A stretch of DNA of 64,000 nt. Origin: Actinomadura viridilutea (GTDB lineage Bacteria > Actinomycetota > Actinomycetes > Streptosporangiales > Streptosporangiaceae). This document shows positions 1 to 11,298 of the stretch, one piece after another. The DNA lies in the NCBI GenBank assembly GCA_003001795.1, contig PVNI01000002.1:186001-250000 (forward strand), read 5' to 3'. Made by a program: the position numbers and the translations under genes. The notes under the pieces were generated by a model. That model was not told the DNA's origin. It worked only from the letters and a program-made list of their open reading frames with translations, and did no database searches. Within the stretch, counting starts at the first letter, position 1. Each line of letters begins with the position of its first letter.

Positions 1-371
1 CCGCGCGGCGCGGTACCCCGCCTCCTCCAGGAGCTCCCGTTCGGCCAGCTTGTGCAGCGGTTCGCCGGGCACGTCGCGCAGCCCGGCGGGCGCCTCCCAC
101 AGCAGCCGGCCGACGGGGTGCCGGTACTGGCGCAGCAGCAGCACCCGGTCGGCGTCGTCGAGCGCGATGACGCCGACCGATCCGGGGTGCTCGATGACGT
201 CCCGCTGGGCGATCTCCATGCGGTCGCCGTTGGGCATGCGGACGCGGTCGCGCCGCACCCGGAACACGTGCCCCTCGAACTCCACGCCGCTGCCGACGAC
301 CTCCCAGCGCTCGGGCCGGTCGCGCACGTCGTCCGGCCCGAGCGCGGCGCCGCCGGGCTCGGGGCCGCCCG

Positions 372-375
<4 letters not shown>
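1..375 (-). CDS. NUDIX hydrolase, ADP-ribose pyrophosphatase type (partial)
   Basis: The 3' part of this gene lies beyond the left edge. Reading from a GTG at 375, 125 codons are open and encode a NUDIX protein: N-terminal ADP-ribose-pyrophosphatase-like strands ([19 protein letters not shown]), then [17 protein letters not shown] and a Nudix box with the catalytic core RELLEEAGY around residues 114-122. The family hydrolyses nucleoside diphosphates linked to another moiety, typically ADP-ribose. The GTG overlaps the pyrG TGA as GTGA, so the two genes are translationally coupled and presumably share one transcript. A pyrG-NUDIX pair is common in actinobacteria (from memory). Substrate specificity is inferred only. 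Confidence 0.9.
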
Positions 376-2093
<1,718 letters not shown>

Positions 2094-2219
2094 CGCGTGT
2101 TCATCGCAAGGTGTCCACCGCACTGTCCACGGGCCACCAGGATATCAGCAGCGCGTGCCCGCGCCGTCCGGGACGCGCTCCCGGGACCGCGCACGGCCCC
2201 TGGTCGGAGGCGCACACCC

Positions 2220-2251
2220 CCGTCCCGTGGCCGTTTGCGGCCCCGGGACGG
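2220..2251 (-). terminator. Hairpin downstream of the coiled-coil gene
   Basis: Two 14-base arms (2220-2233 and 2238-2251) pair with a single mismatch around a TTTG loop. It lies about 75 bp beyond the stop of the coiled-coil gene and ahead of pyrG. There is no U tract, as is common for actinobacterial terminators. Function is inferred from structure and position. Confidence 0.5.
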
Positions 2252-2326
2252 AGGCCGCGCCGTCGATTCGGCGTCCGGAGCCGCGGGCGGGACCGCCGGG
2301 CGGCTCCGGACGGCGGCGCCCTCGGG

Positions 2327-3973
2327 TCAGATCCGCGGGGCGGCGGTCGGCATGATGGTGCGCAGCTGCCGGGTGAGCTCGTCGATCAGCGACCGCGCCT
2401 GGTCGGCGGCGTTGCGGGCGCTGTCGCGCTCCTGCGACAGCTCGGCGATGGCCGCGCGCTGCTCGGTGACCGCCTGCGCGAGCTGGTCGACCCACTGCTC
2501 GCGCTCGGCGAGCTTCTCGGCGACCGCGTCGCGCTCGGCGGCGATCTGCCGCATCCCGGCCACGGCCTTGTCCCGCTCGCGCTCGGCCTTCTCGGCGCGG
2601 CCGCGGGCCAGCGTCAGCTCCGACTCGGCCTTGGCCTGCGCCTGCACCGCGGCCTCCCGCGCCCGCTCGGCCGCCTCCCGCGCCTGCTCCAGCTTGGCCC
2701 GGGCCTGCTCGAGCTGGGTGCGGGCCTGGATGGCGGCGTCGCGTTCGCGCTCGGCCTTCTTGGCCGCCTCCAGCGACTGAGCCGCGGTGTCGAGGGCCTG
2801 GTCGCGCTCCTTGGCGGCCTGCGCCGCCCGCCGGTCGGCCTCCTGGGCCCGCCGCTCCGCCTCCTGCGCCCGCAGCTCGGCCTCCCCGGCGCGGCGCCGG
2901 GCGTCCTCGGACTCCTTGGCGGCCGCGGCGGCGACCTGCTGCAGGTTCTTGGCGGTCAGCTCGGCGTCGGCGGCCTTGGCGCGCAGCGCCGACAGCTCCC
3001 CGTGCGCGGTCTCCAGCGCCCGGGACAGCTCGGCGACCTGCTCGGCGACGCGGTCGCGCTCGGCCTCGGCGGCGCGCCGCCCGTTGACGGCGTCCTCGAC
3101 GGCGCGCAGGGCGTCGTCGCGGGCCTCGCTCATCGCGTCCCGCTGCGCCATGGCCTGCCGGACGGTGGCCTCGGCCTCGGCGGCCCGGCGTTCGGCCTGC
3201 TCGGCCTGCGCCTGGGCCTGCTCCATCTGGGCGCGGGCCTGCTCGGCCTGCATGCGCGCCTGCTCGGCCTCGGCCCTGGCCTGCTCGGCCTGCCCGCGGG
3301 CCTGGTCGGCCTGGGCGCGCCCCTGCTGGGCCTGGTTCCAGGCGGCGGCCGCGTCCCGCTGGGCGGCCTCCTTCTCCGCCTGGACGGCCGCGATCTGCGC
3401 CTGCAGCTCGTTCTGCGCCTCGGCCAGCCGCCGCTCGGCCTCCAACGCGCGCCGGTCGGCCTCCTCGGCCTGCCCCCGCGCACGCTGCACCTCGCCCCAG
3501 GCCGCCGCCGCGTCCCGCTGCGCCGCCTCCTTCTCCGCCTGGACGGCCGCGATCTGCGCCTGCGCCTCGTTCTGCGCCTCGGCCAGCCGCCGCTCGGCCT
3601 CCAACGCGCGCCGGTCGGCCTCCTCGGCCTGCCCCCGCGCACGCTGCACCTCGCCCCAGGCCGCCGCCGCATCGCGCTGGGCCGCCTCCTTCTCCGCCTG
3701 CATCGCGGCGACCTGGTTCTGGGCGTCGTTGTGGGCCTCGGCGACCTTGCGCTCACCGGCGGCGAGCGCGTCCCCGATCAGATCGGCCATCTGCCGCAGC
3801 CGCTCGACGATGTCCCAGGGCTGCGCCTCGACCAGATCGTGGTCGCTCCGGCCGTGGCCCCCCTCGCCCGCGTGCCCGCCGGCCTTGATCGGCTGCTGCG
3901 CCGCGGGAACGGGCCAGGGGGAGGCGGCGTCCGGGATCTTGCGCCCGCCGCCCGACCCGTTCAGCTCGCTCAC
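2327..3973 (-). CDS. Long coiled-coil protein with tandem 53-residue repeat
   Basis: Not recognised beyond fold class. The protein (548 aa) has a short Gly/Pro-rich N-terminus, a segment DLVEAQPWDIVERLRQMADLIGD-like in pattern, and then an almost uninterrupted Ala/Glu/Gln/Arg-rich coiled coil from about residue 65 to the end. No transmembrane segment or signal peptide is visible. Residues about 92-197 contain two nearly identical 53-residue units and a partial third. The start is a GTG at 3973 preceded by GGAGGG at five-base spacing; the frame is open upstream to 4075 but without such a site. Possible roles are cytoskeletal, DivIVA-like scaffolding or chromosome organisation, but none is shown by a motif. 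It is divergent from the prolyl aminopeptidase. Confidence 0.85.
   Translation of the reverse strand: MSELNGSGGGRKIPDAASPWPVPAAQQPIKAGGHAGEGGHGRSDHDLVEAQPWDIVERLRQMADLIGDALAAGERKVAEAHNDAQNQVAAMQAEKEAAQRDAAAAWGEVQRARGQAEEADRRALEAERRLAEAQNEAQAQIAAVQAEKEAAQRDAAAAWGEVQRARGQAEEADRRALEAERRLAEAQNELQAQIAAVQAEKEAAQRDAAAAWNQAQQGRAQADQARGQAEQARAEAEQARMQAEQARAQMEQAQAQAEQAERRAAEAEATVRQAMAQRDAMSEARDDALRAVEDAVNGRRAAEAERDRVAEQVAELSRALETAHGELSALRAKAADAELTAKNLQQVAAAAAKESEDARRRAGEAELRAQEAERRAQEADRRAAQAAKERDQALDTAAQSLEAAKKAERERDAAIQARTQLEQARAKLEQAREAAERAREAAVQAQAKAESELTLARGRAEKAERERDKAVAGMRQIAAERDAVAEKLAEREQWVDQLAQAVTEQRAAIAELSQERDSARNAADQARSLIDELTRQLRTIMPTAAPRI
3419..3684 (-). repeat. 159-bp in-frame duplication inside the coiled-coil gene
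   Basis: The stretch 3419-3525 recurs almost base for base at 3578-3684, a period of 159 bp or 53 codons. The flanking part of the unit is also conserved. A partial third copy follows towards the N-terminal side. The high nucleotide identity indicates a recent tandem duplication that lengthened the coiled coil in frame. Confidence 0.85.
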
Positions 3974-4166
3974 TCCGGCCCTCCAAGGTCTCCTCGCCGT
4001 TCTCGGCCGACCCGCCGGGCGGCTCGGGCGCGGAGCAACGGTCGCGGGGCTGCTGTGCTCATCTGTTCGCTGCACTCCTCGCCTGGCGGCTCGTCGCTTG
4101 GCATCTGGAAGGCACTCTAGTGCCGATCACCGCAGCGTTTGCCCTGTTTGGGGTTTAGTTTCTTGA

Positions 4167-5210
<1,044 letters not shown>

Positions 5211-5218
5211 CCCCGCAA

Positions 5219-5248
5219 CGCGCCGCCCGCGCGCCCGCGGGCGGCGCG
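5219..5248 (+). terminator. Hairpin terminator after pip
   Basis: A perfect 12-bp GC stem (5219-5230 with 5237-5248) closes a six-base loop and begins eight bases after the pip stop. No U tract is present. Intrinsic termination is inferred. Confidence 0.6.
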
Positions 5249-5286
5249 GCACATGCCTGCGCGACACGTACGCAGCGGTCGTCCTT

Positions 5287-5338
5287 AACTCATGCCGTAC
5301 GGACGGCACGGCAACTCATGCCGTACGGACGGCACGGC
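5287..5338. repeat. 26-bp perfect tandem duplication
   Basis: Bases 5287-5312 are repeated exactly at 5313-5338. The unit contains CATGCCGTACGGACGGCA, which is itself partly palindromic around CCGTACGG. There are only two copies with no spacer, so this is not a CRISPR. Confidence 0.9.
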
Positions 5339-5632
5339 GCATGCCGGGCACGCTGTACGCCCCATGCATGCATCGCAGGACTTGAGTAGCAGCGCCCAGA
5401 TCGCGGGTCGCCGGTGCGCATACCCGGCGCGTCCCGACACGAGCCGGCGGCGGCCGGCTCATGCCTGCCCGCCGCGATGACGCGTGGCCAGTGGGCGATA
5501 CGCCCCCTGCGCTATTCGCGCCTGGCGGGCGTCCTGAGAGGTCCTGGGCGGCGGCAACGGCTTATGGCCCGCGAGTGGGATGACAGCGGGCGCGGCGCAT
5601 ACCCGGCGGGCAGCAAGGCCCATGCCGCACAG

Positions 5633-5670
5633 GCGACACGGCTCATACAACCGACACGGCTCATACAACG
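5633..5670. repeat. 19-bp tandem duplication
   Basis: Bases 5633-5651 and 5652-5670 are identical except for the last base (core CGACACGGCTCATACAAC). It belongs to the same repeat-rich intergenic stretch as the 26-bp duplication. Confidence 0.85.
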
Positions 5671-5833
5671 CAGGCGGCGCGGTGCACGCCCGGTGGGCGG
5701 TGCGGCGCGCTCGGCGGCGTCGAGAGCCGGGCACCAGGGCATACGGCGGGTTCGCCCGTCATATCACTGACATCGCTTTTCGTAACACAAGACACGCCGA
5801 GACGCACGAACGGGTCGCCGAGTTGTCATGAAG

Positions 5834-5857
5834 ATTGTGTGACTTAGATCACACAAT
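5834..5857. promoter_or_regulatory. Perfect Crp/Fnr-family type operator
   Basis: Two perfect 9-bp inverted arms, ATTGTGTGA (5834-5842) and TCACACAAT (5849-5857), flank the six-base spacer CTTAGA. The core TGTGA-N6-TCACA is the classic Crp consensus, and close relatives are bound by actinobacterial Crp proteins. An AT-rich, 18-of-18 symmetric element is unlikely by chance in this GC-rich context. It lies 258 bp upstream of the ectA start and more than 600 bp past pip. The target gene, and whether the site works on the ect operon, are inferred. Confidence 0.65.
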
Positions 5858-6101
5858 TGAAACATTCGCGCCGCGCGACCCGCACTCCGGAGCCCCCTCG
5901 GCGATCGCGCAACCGGGCGCCGCCGCCCCCGGCGGACGGCGGGCCGATGTCCCTGCGTACGTGCGAGAACGGCGCGCCTACGCGCCCCCGCGCCGCGGAC
6001 CGAACGCGCCCGAGCAAAGCAAGCGTCTTTTCCTACCCGCTCGCGAGAATGCCAAACATCCCGTTGATAACAATCCCCGCGGCGCGTTCAGGAACGTTCG
6101 C

Positions 6102-6107
6102 TAAGTT
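6102..6107 (+). promoter_or_regulatory. Possible -10 box of a leaderless ectA transcript
   Basis: TAAGTT ends eight bases before the ectA ATG, and no Shine-Dalgarno sequence precedes that ATG. This spacing would put the transcription start at or next to the start codon, as in leaderless actinobacterial mRNAs. No convincing -35 box is visible, so this is tentative. Confidence 0.3.
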
Positions 6108-6115
6108 GTTTTCAC

Positions 6116-6649
6116 ATGGCAGCGCAACCCCTGCACTCGACATCCCGGCCGCCCGGGGAGAAGTCGGCGTTCCGGCTGCACGAGCCGGAACTGGCCGACG
6201 GCCCCCAGATGTGGCGGCTCGCACGGGACTCGGACGTGCTGGACGTCAACTCGCCATACAGTTACGTGCTCTGGTGCCGCGATTTCTCGGGCACCTCCGT
6301 GGTGGCCCGGGCGGACGGCGTCGCGTGCGGTTTCGTCACCGGTTACGTGCGGCCCGACAGCCCCGACACGCTCTTTGTGTGGCAGGTCGCGGTCGACCGC
6401 GCCCACCGCGGCAAGGGACTGGCCCGGCGCATGCTGGACCGGCTCGGGGACCGGATGCCCGCCCTGGGCTGCCGGTACATGGAGGCGACGGTCACCCCCG
6501 GGAACACCGCCAGCAAGGCGATGTTCGAATCGTTCGCGCGCGGCCGCGGCTGCGAGGTGGTCCGCAGCCCCTTGTTCGGCGACGAGCACTTTCCCGTCGG
6601 CCACGAGCCCGAGATCCTGTTCCGCATCGGCCCCCTGAGGCACCCCTGA
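6116..6649 (+). CDS. ectA: L-2,4-diaminobutyrate acetyltransferase
   Basis: A GNAT-fold enzyme that acetylates the gamma-amino group of L-2,4-diaminobutyrate with acetyl-CoA, the second step of ectoine synthesis. The 177-aa length and the family strings LARDSDVLDVNSPYSYVLWCRDF and VDRAHRGKGLARRML (acetyl-CoA loop) are as expected. It is the first gene of ectABCD. There is an unusually long 221-bp gap before ectB, so ectB may also have its own promoter. No ribosome-binding site is seen, in keeping with possible leaderless translation. Confidence 0.97.
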   Translation: MAAQPLHSTSRPPGEKSAFRLHEPELADGPQMWRLARDSDVLDVNSPYSYVLWCRDFSGTSVVARADGVACGFVTGYVRPDSPDTLFVWQVAVDRAHRGKGLARRMLDRLGDRMPALGCRYMEATVTPGNTASKAMFESFARGRGCEVVRSPLFGDEHFPVGHEPEILFRIGPLRHP

Positions 6650-6870
6650 CGGGCGCCGCGCGGCGTCGGCGGCCACGCACGCGCGGACCTCCGGCCACGG
6701 CGTCGCGACCGACGCGGCCGCACTCGCCTCGTGCGCTCCCCGGTCCGCACGTCCCGCTCCCGCACCGCCGTCTCCCAGCCGGCCCGACAATTCAACGATT
6801 TCGCTCCCGACCATTCCGTACGCCCGTTTGTCTCGTTCGTTCGACCGCACAAATGCCGGAGGCAGAGAGC

Positions 6871-8133
6871 ATGGAAGTATTCGCCCGTCTCGAATCCGAG
6901 GTGCGCGGCTACTGCAGGGGCTGGCCCGCGGTGTTCACCACCGCCCGCGGCAGCCATATCACCGACGAGAACGGAAAGACGTACCTGGACTTCTTCGCGG
7001 GAGCGGGCACCCTCAACTACGGGCACAACAACCCCGCGCTGAAACGCCGGCTCCTGGAGTACCTGTCGGCCGACGCGATCGTGCACTCGCTCGACATGTA
7101 CACCGCCGCCAAACGGCGGTTCCTGGAACGCTTCGAGGAGATCGTGCTGAAGCCGCGCGGCCTGGACTACAAGGTGCAGTTCCCCGGCCCGGCGGGCAAC
7201 CACGCGGTGGAGGCCGCGCTGAAGCTGGCGCGCAAGTACACCGGCCGGGAGACGGTCGTCAGCTTCACCAACGCCTTCCACGGCATGACGCTGGGCGCGC
7301 TGGCGGTGACCGGCAACTCGATGAAGCGCACCGGCGCGGGGGTTCCGCTGGGACACGGCGTGGCGATGCCGTACGACAACTACCTGGACGGCCGCACCCC
7401 CGACTTCCTGCTGTTCGAGACGATGCTCGCCGACAGCGGCAGCGGCCTGGACAAGCCCGCCGCGGTGATCGTGGAGACCGTGCAGGGCGAGGGCGGAATC
7501 AACGTCGCCCGCCCCGAGTGGCTGCGCGGCCTGCAGGACCTGTGCCGCCGCCACGACATCCTGCTGATCGTCGACGACGTGCAGATGGGCTGCGGCCGCA
7601 CCGGCCCGTTCTTCAGCTTCGAGGAGGCCGGGATCACCCCGGACATCGTCTGCCTGTCCAAGTCGCTGAGCGCCTACGGGCTGCCGATGGCGGTGACGCT
7701 GCTGCGGCGGGAGCTGGACGTGTGGGAGCCCGGCGAGCACAACGGCACCTTCCGCGGCTTCAACCCCGCGATGGTGACCGCCACCGGCGCGCTGGAGGAC
7801 TACTGGACGGACGCGGAGCTGGAGAAGCAGACCCTGGCGAAGGGCCGGCTGGTGGAGCGGGCGCTGAACGAGATCGCGCTGGAGCACGCCGGAGCGGTGG
7901 ACTCGGTGCGCGGCCGGGGCCTGGTGTGGGGCCTGGTCATGCGCAGCCCCGAGCTGGCGCCCAAGGTGTGCGCGGAGGCGTTCGAGCGCGGCCTGCTGAT
8001 GGAGACCTCCGGCCCCGAGGGCGAGGTCGTCAAGCTGCTGCCGCCGCTGACCACCACCGAGGCGGAGCTGACCGCGGGCCTGGAGATCCTCGCCGACTCG
8101 GTCCGGGCCGTCCGCACCGCCGTCGCCGCCTGA
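6871..8133 (+). CDS. ectB: Diaminobutyrate-2-oxoglutarate transaminase
   Basis: A PLP-dependent class III aminotransferase that makes L-2,4-diaminobutyrate from aspartate-beta-semialdehyde and glutamate, the committed step of ectoine synthesis. The protein starts MEVFARLESEVRGYCR, as EctB proteins do. It has the cofactor-binding VDDVQMGCGRTG and the Schiff-base lysine in CLSKSLSAYG (Lys about 264). Length is 420 aa. The frame is open far upstream, but ATG 6871 is chosen because GGAGG precedes it by eight bases and it matches the family N-terminus; ATG 6853 is a less likely alternative. ectC follows after 36 bp. Confidence 0.97.
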   Translation: MEVFARLESEVRGYCRGWPAVFTTARGSHITDENGKTYLDFFAGAGTLNYGHNNPALKRRLLEYLSADAIVHSLDMYTAAKRRFLERFEEIVLKPRGLDYKVQFPGPAGNHAVEAALKLARKYTGRETVVSFTNAFHGMTLGALAVTGNSMKRTGAGVPLGHGVAMPYDNYLDGRTPDFLLFETMLADSGSGLDKPAAVIVETVQGEGGINVARPEWLRGLQDLCRRHDILLIVDDVQMGCGRTGPFFSFEEAGITPDIVCLSKSLSAYGLPMAVTLLRRELDVWEPGEHNGTFRGFNPAMVTATGALEDYWTDAELEKQTLAKGRLVERALNEIALEHAGAVDSVRGRGLVWGLVMRSPELAPKVCAEAFERGLLMETSGPEGEVVKLLPPLTTTEAELTAGLEILADSVRAVRTAVAA

Positions 8134-8169
8134 CCCGGTCCCCGCGCCGACCGCCGAGAAGGAGCATCC

Positions 8170-8565
8170 ATGATCGTCAGATCGTTGAAGGACGTCATCG
8201 GCACCGACCGCGACGTGAAGGCGCCGACCTGGGAGAGCCGCCGTCTGATCCTGGCCAAGGAGAAGGTCGGCTTCTCCCTGCACGACACGGTGCTGTACGC
8301 GGGCACCGAGACGAGGATGTGGTACGCCAACCACGTCGAGGCGGTCTACTGCATCGAGGGCCACGGCGAGCTGGTCAACGAGGAGACCGGCGAGACGCAC
8401 CGGATCGAGCCGGGCGTCATGTACCTGCTCGACGGGCATGAACGCCACACCCTGCGCGCCCACACCGACGTACGGACGGTCTGCGTGTTCAACCCGCCCT
8501 GCACCGGCCGGGAGGTTCATGACGAGAACGGTGTCTACCCGCTGCTGACCGAGGAGGACGCATGA
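8170..8565 (+). CDS. ectC: L-ectoine synthase
   Basis: A small cupin enzyme (131 aa, normal length) that cyclises N-gamma-acetyl-diaminobutyrate to ectoine. It begins [16 protein letters not shown] and carries the cupin barrel strings [19 protein letters not shown] and [14 protein letters not shown], which supply metal and substrate ligands in characterised EctC proteins. AAGGAG precedes the ATG at proper distance. Its TGA overlaps the ectD ATG (ATGA), which couples translation of the hydroxylase to ectoine synthase. Confidence 0.97.
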   Translation: MIVRSLKDVIGTDRDVKAPTWESRRLILAKEKVGFSLHDTVLYAGTETRMWYANHVEAVYCIEGHGELVNEETGETHRIEPGVMYLLDGHERHTLRAHTDVRTVCVFNPPCTGREVHDENGVYPLLTEEDA

Positions 8566-9467
8566 GTGTCATCGAGTCCCATCCGACGAGCACCGACGCC
8601 TATCCCACCCGCAAGGCGACCGAACCGGCGCTGCTGTACCGGCAGGACCCGGTGGTGTACGGCGGCCCGGACGACGGTCCGATCGACGCGGCCACCCTTC
8701 AGTCGTACGAGGCCAACGGCTACCTGACGATCGAGCGGCTGCTGGAGCCCGAGGAGGTGGAGACCTACCGGGCCGAGCTGCGCCGCCTGGCGGCCGACCC
8801 GGCGATCCTGGCCGACGAGCGCACCATCACCGAGCGCGACTCCGACGAGGTCCGCTCCATCTTCGAGGTGCACAAGATCAGTGAGGTGTTCGCCGGGCTG
8901 GTGCGCGACCCGCGCGTCGTCGGCCGGGCCCGGCAGATCCTCGGCGGCGACGTCTACGTGCACCAGAGCCGGGTCAATTACAAGCCCGGTTTCACCGGCA
9001 AGGACTTCTACTGGCACTCGGACTTCGAGACCTGGCACGCCGAGGACGGCATGCCGCGCATGCGCGCGGTGAGCATCTCGATCGCCCTCACCGACAACTA
9101 CGTGTTCAACGGCGGCCTGATGATCATGCCGGGGTCGCACAAGACGTTCGTGTCGTGCGTCGGTGAGACCCCCGCCGACCACTACAAGCAGTCGCTGCGC
9201 AACCAGGAGATCGGCACGCCCGACCAGAGCAGCCTGTCGATCCTGGCCGAAAAGCACGGCATCGAGCTGTTCACCGGCCCCGCGGGCTCGGCGACGATGT
9301 TCGACTGCAACTGCATGCACGGCTCCAACGGCAACATCACGCCGTTCCCTCGCTCGAACGTGTTCATCGTGTTCAACAGCGTGGACAACGCCTGCGTCGA
9401 GCCGTTCTCGGCCCCCGCGCCGCGGCCGTCGTTCCTCGGCGCCCGCGACTTCACCCCTGTCCGCTGA
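8562..9467 (+). CDS. ectD: Ectoine hydroxylase
   Basis: A non-haem Fe(II)/2-oxoglutarate dioxygenase that converts ectoine to 5-hydroxyectoine. The facial triad is visible: His152 and Asp154 in [15 protein letters not shown], and His253 in [13 protein letters not shown]. Length (301 aa) is typical. It starts inside the ectC stop codon. Its presence means the host makes both ectoine and hydroxyectoine, solutes linked to salt, heat and desiccation tolerance. A GC-rich hairpin lies between this gene and the ehu importer. Confidence 0.97.
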   Translation: MSVIESHPTSTDAYPTRKATEPALLYRQDPVVYGGPDDGPIDAATLQSYEANGYLTIERLLEPEEVETYRAELRRLAADPAILADERTITERDSDEVRSIFEVHKISEVFAGLVRDPRVVGRARQILGGDVYVHQSRVNYKPGFTGKDFYWHSDFETWHAEDGMPRMRAVSISIALTDNYVFNGGLMIMPGSHKTFVSCVGETPADHYKQSLRNQEIGTPDQSSLSILAEKHGIELFTGPAGSATMFDCNCMHGSNGNITPFPRSNVFIVFNSVDNACVEPFSAPAPRPSFLGARDFTPVR

Positions 9468-9551
9468 CCACGTCCCAAGGAGCGGCTCACCGCATCTGAC
9501 CAGGGTCTTCGTCCGCGGTCGGCCCGACGGGCCGGCGCGGGCGGGGACCTC

Positions 9552-9596
9552 GGCGGGACGGGCGCCCCCGCCCGGCGCGAGGCCGCCCGTCCCGCC
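9552..9596 (+). terminator. Hairpin between ectD and ehuB
   Basis: Perfect 13-bp inverted arms (9552-9564 and 9584-9596) enclose a 19-base loop, in the 211-bp gap after ectD. It may end the ect transcript or attenuate read-through into the ehu genes. No U tract is present. Confidence 0.5.
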
Positions 9597-9678
9597 GCCG
9601 ATCAGCCCATCGATCCCCGCCCCGCGGCAGCGTCCCGGGCGCACCGGCCGCGGGGCCTCACCCCTCAGGAGTTCGACG

Positions 9679-10575
9679 ATGACTTCCTCGACGAGACGCG
9701 ACTTCCTGCGCACCGCGGCCGTCCTGGCCGGTGCGGTCCCGCTGGCCGCCGCCGGCTGCTCCCGGACCGACCCCGAGCAGGAGCGCCGGGGCGGGGGCAC
9801 CCTGGAACGGGCCAGGCGGGAAGGCAAGATCAAGGTCGGGTTCGCCAACGAGGCCCCGTACGGCTACACCGACACCTCCGGCAAGCTCACCGGGGAGGCG
9901 CCCGAGCTGGCCCGCGTCATCTTCAAGGAGCTGGGCATCGGCACCATCGAGGGGGTCCAGGTCGACTTCGGCGGGCTGATCGGCGGCCTCAACGCCCGCC
10001 GGTTCGACGTGATCGCCGCGGGCATGTTCATCACCCCCGAACGCTGCGGCGCGGTCGCGTTCTCCGACCCCGACTACGTCGCCAAGACCGCGTTCATGGT
10101 GCCCAAGGGCAACCCCGCGGGCATCGCGAAGTTCGAGGACATCGCCCGCAAGAAGCTCCGGGTGGGCGTGCTGACCGGGGCCGTCGAAGGCGGGTACGCC
10201 GAGAAGCTGGGCGTGCCCAAGGGCGACATCAAGACGTTCCCCGACCAGCCCAGCGCCTACGAGGGCCTGAAGGCCGGGCGCATCGACTGCATCGCGCTGA
10301 CCCGCATCTCGCTGGCCGACCTGCTGTCCAAGCACAAGGGCGACCCGTTCGAGCTCACCGAGCCGTTCACCCCGGTCATCGACGGCAAGGAGCAGAAGGG
10401 CGCCGGCGGGTTCGCGTTCCGCAAGGCCGACGCCGACCTGCTCCAGGCGTTCAACGACAAGCTGGCCGAGCTGAAGCGGACCGGGCGGCTGCTGCCGATC
10501 CTCAAGCCGTTCGGGTTCACCGAGGCCGAGCTGCCCGGCCCCGACGACACGGCGGCCAGGTTCTGCCAGGGGTGA
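9679..10575 (+). CDS. ehuB: Ectoine/hydroxyectoine ABC transporter, substrate-binding lipoprotein
   Basis: A family 3 solute-binding protein that captures ectoines outside the membrane and delivers them to EhuCD. The N-terminus has a twin-arginine motif (TRRDFLR) and a lipobox LAAAGC with the lipidated Cys27, so it is probably a Tat-exported lipoprotein. Mature-domain strings such as KVGFANEAPYGYTD and RRFDVIAAGMFITPERC fit the EhuB group. The frame is open upstream, but ATG 9679 follows AGGAG at seven bases and is the only start giving an export signal. It heads the ehuBCDA operon. Assignment rests on sequence type plus its position next to ectABCD. Confidence 0.93.
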   Translation: MTSSTRRDFLRTAAVLAGAVPLAAAGCSRTDPEQERRGGGTLERARREGKIKVGFANEAPYGYTDTSGKLTGEAPELARVIFKELGIGTIEGVQVDFGGLIGGLNARRFDVIAAGMFITPERCGAVAFSDPDYVAKTAFMVPKGNPAGIAKFEDIARKKLRVGVLTGAVEGGYAEKLGVPKGDIKTFPDQPSAYEGLKAGRIDCIALTRISLADLLSKHKGDPFELTEPFTPVIDGKEQKGAGGFAFRKADADLLQAFNDKLAELKRTGRLLPILKPFGFTEAELPGPDDTAARFCQG

Positions 10576-10581
10576 CGGGCC

Positions 10582-11298
10582 GTGTCGGACGTCCTGGAGG
10601 CCTACCCGCAACTGCTGCGGGGCGCGTGGATCACCGTCCAGCTGACGGTGTACGGGTCGGCGCTGGCGCTGGCGCTCGCGTTGGCGTTCGGCCTGGCCGG
10701 CACCTCGCGGCACGTCGCGCTCCGCGCGCTGAACCGGGTGTACGTGGAGTTCTTCCGCGGCACCGCCACGCTCGTGCTGATGTACTGGCTGTTCTACGCG
10801 CTGCCGCTCGTGGGGTTCCGCTTCACCCCGATGGCCGCGGCGGTGCTGTCGCTGGGCCTCAACGTCGGCGCGTACGGCGCCGAGGTGGTGCGCGGCGCGC
10901 TGAACGCCGTGCCGAAGGCGCAGTACGAGGCGGCGATCGCGCTGAACTTCCGCCCGTGGCAGCGGCTGGTGCGGGTGACGTTGCCGCAGGCGGTGGCGCT
11001 GATGCTGCCGCCGTTCGGGAATCTGATCATCGAGTTGATGAAGGGCACCGCCCTGGTCTCCCTGATCACCATCGGGGACCTGACGTTCCGCGCCCAGCAG
11101 ATCCGCGCGTCCACGGGCGAGACGACGGCGACGTTCCTGGTCATCCTGGTGATGTACTTCGTGATCGCGCAGCTGCTGCAGCTGGCCGTGCGGTACGCCG
11201 AGCGGCGCGTGGACCGGATGCTGGGGCGGCGGCCCGTCCGGCGTGACGCACTGCCGCGGACGGCGGACGCGTCCGGCGCGGGGGCGGTGAAGGGCTGA
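10582..11298 (+). CDS. ehuC: Ectoine/hydroxyectoine ABC transporter permease
   Basis: An inner-membrane permease of the polar amino-acid (HisMQ) family, 238 aa, starting at GTG 10582 six bases after the ehuB stop. Several hydrophobic helices are evident, for example VYGSALALALALAFGLAG. The EAA-type loop that contacts the ATPase is EAAIALNFRPWQRLVRVTLP. It should pair with EhuD to form the channel. It overlaps the ehuD ATG at its stop, consistent with one polycistronic message. Confidence 0.92.
   Translation: MSDVLEAYPQLLRGAWITVQLTVYGSALALALALAFGLAGTSRHVALRALNRVYVEFFRGTATLVLMYWLFYALPLVGFRFTPMAAAVLSLGLNVGAYGAEVVRGALNAVPKAQYEAAIALNFRPWQRLVRVTLPQAVALMLPPFGNLIIELMKGTALVSLITIGDLTFRAQQIRASTGETTATFLVILVMYFVIAQLLQLAVRYAERRVDRMLGRRPVRRDALPRTADASGAGAVKG

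Larger units (their letters stand above)
5211..6115. other. Gene-free 0.9-kb region upstream of the ectoine operon
   Basis: No open frame here shows protein-like composition or a family motif. The left two thirds are rich in short degenerate words of the type GGC-x-CAT-A/G-C. It also holds two exact tandem duplications and one strong palindrome, listed separately. The right part (5858-6115) is the probable leader and promoter region of ectA. Confidence 0.7.

Noticed and set aside
2111..4120. Plus-strand frame of 669 codons rich in Leu/Gly opposite the coiled-coil gene
   Set aside because: It is the complement of Ala/Glu/Gln heptads; the minus strand has an RBS-supported start and coherent coiled-coil.
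5287..5338. Possible CRISPR array
   Set aside because: Only two units with no spacer between them and no cas genes.
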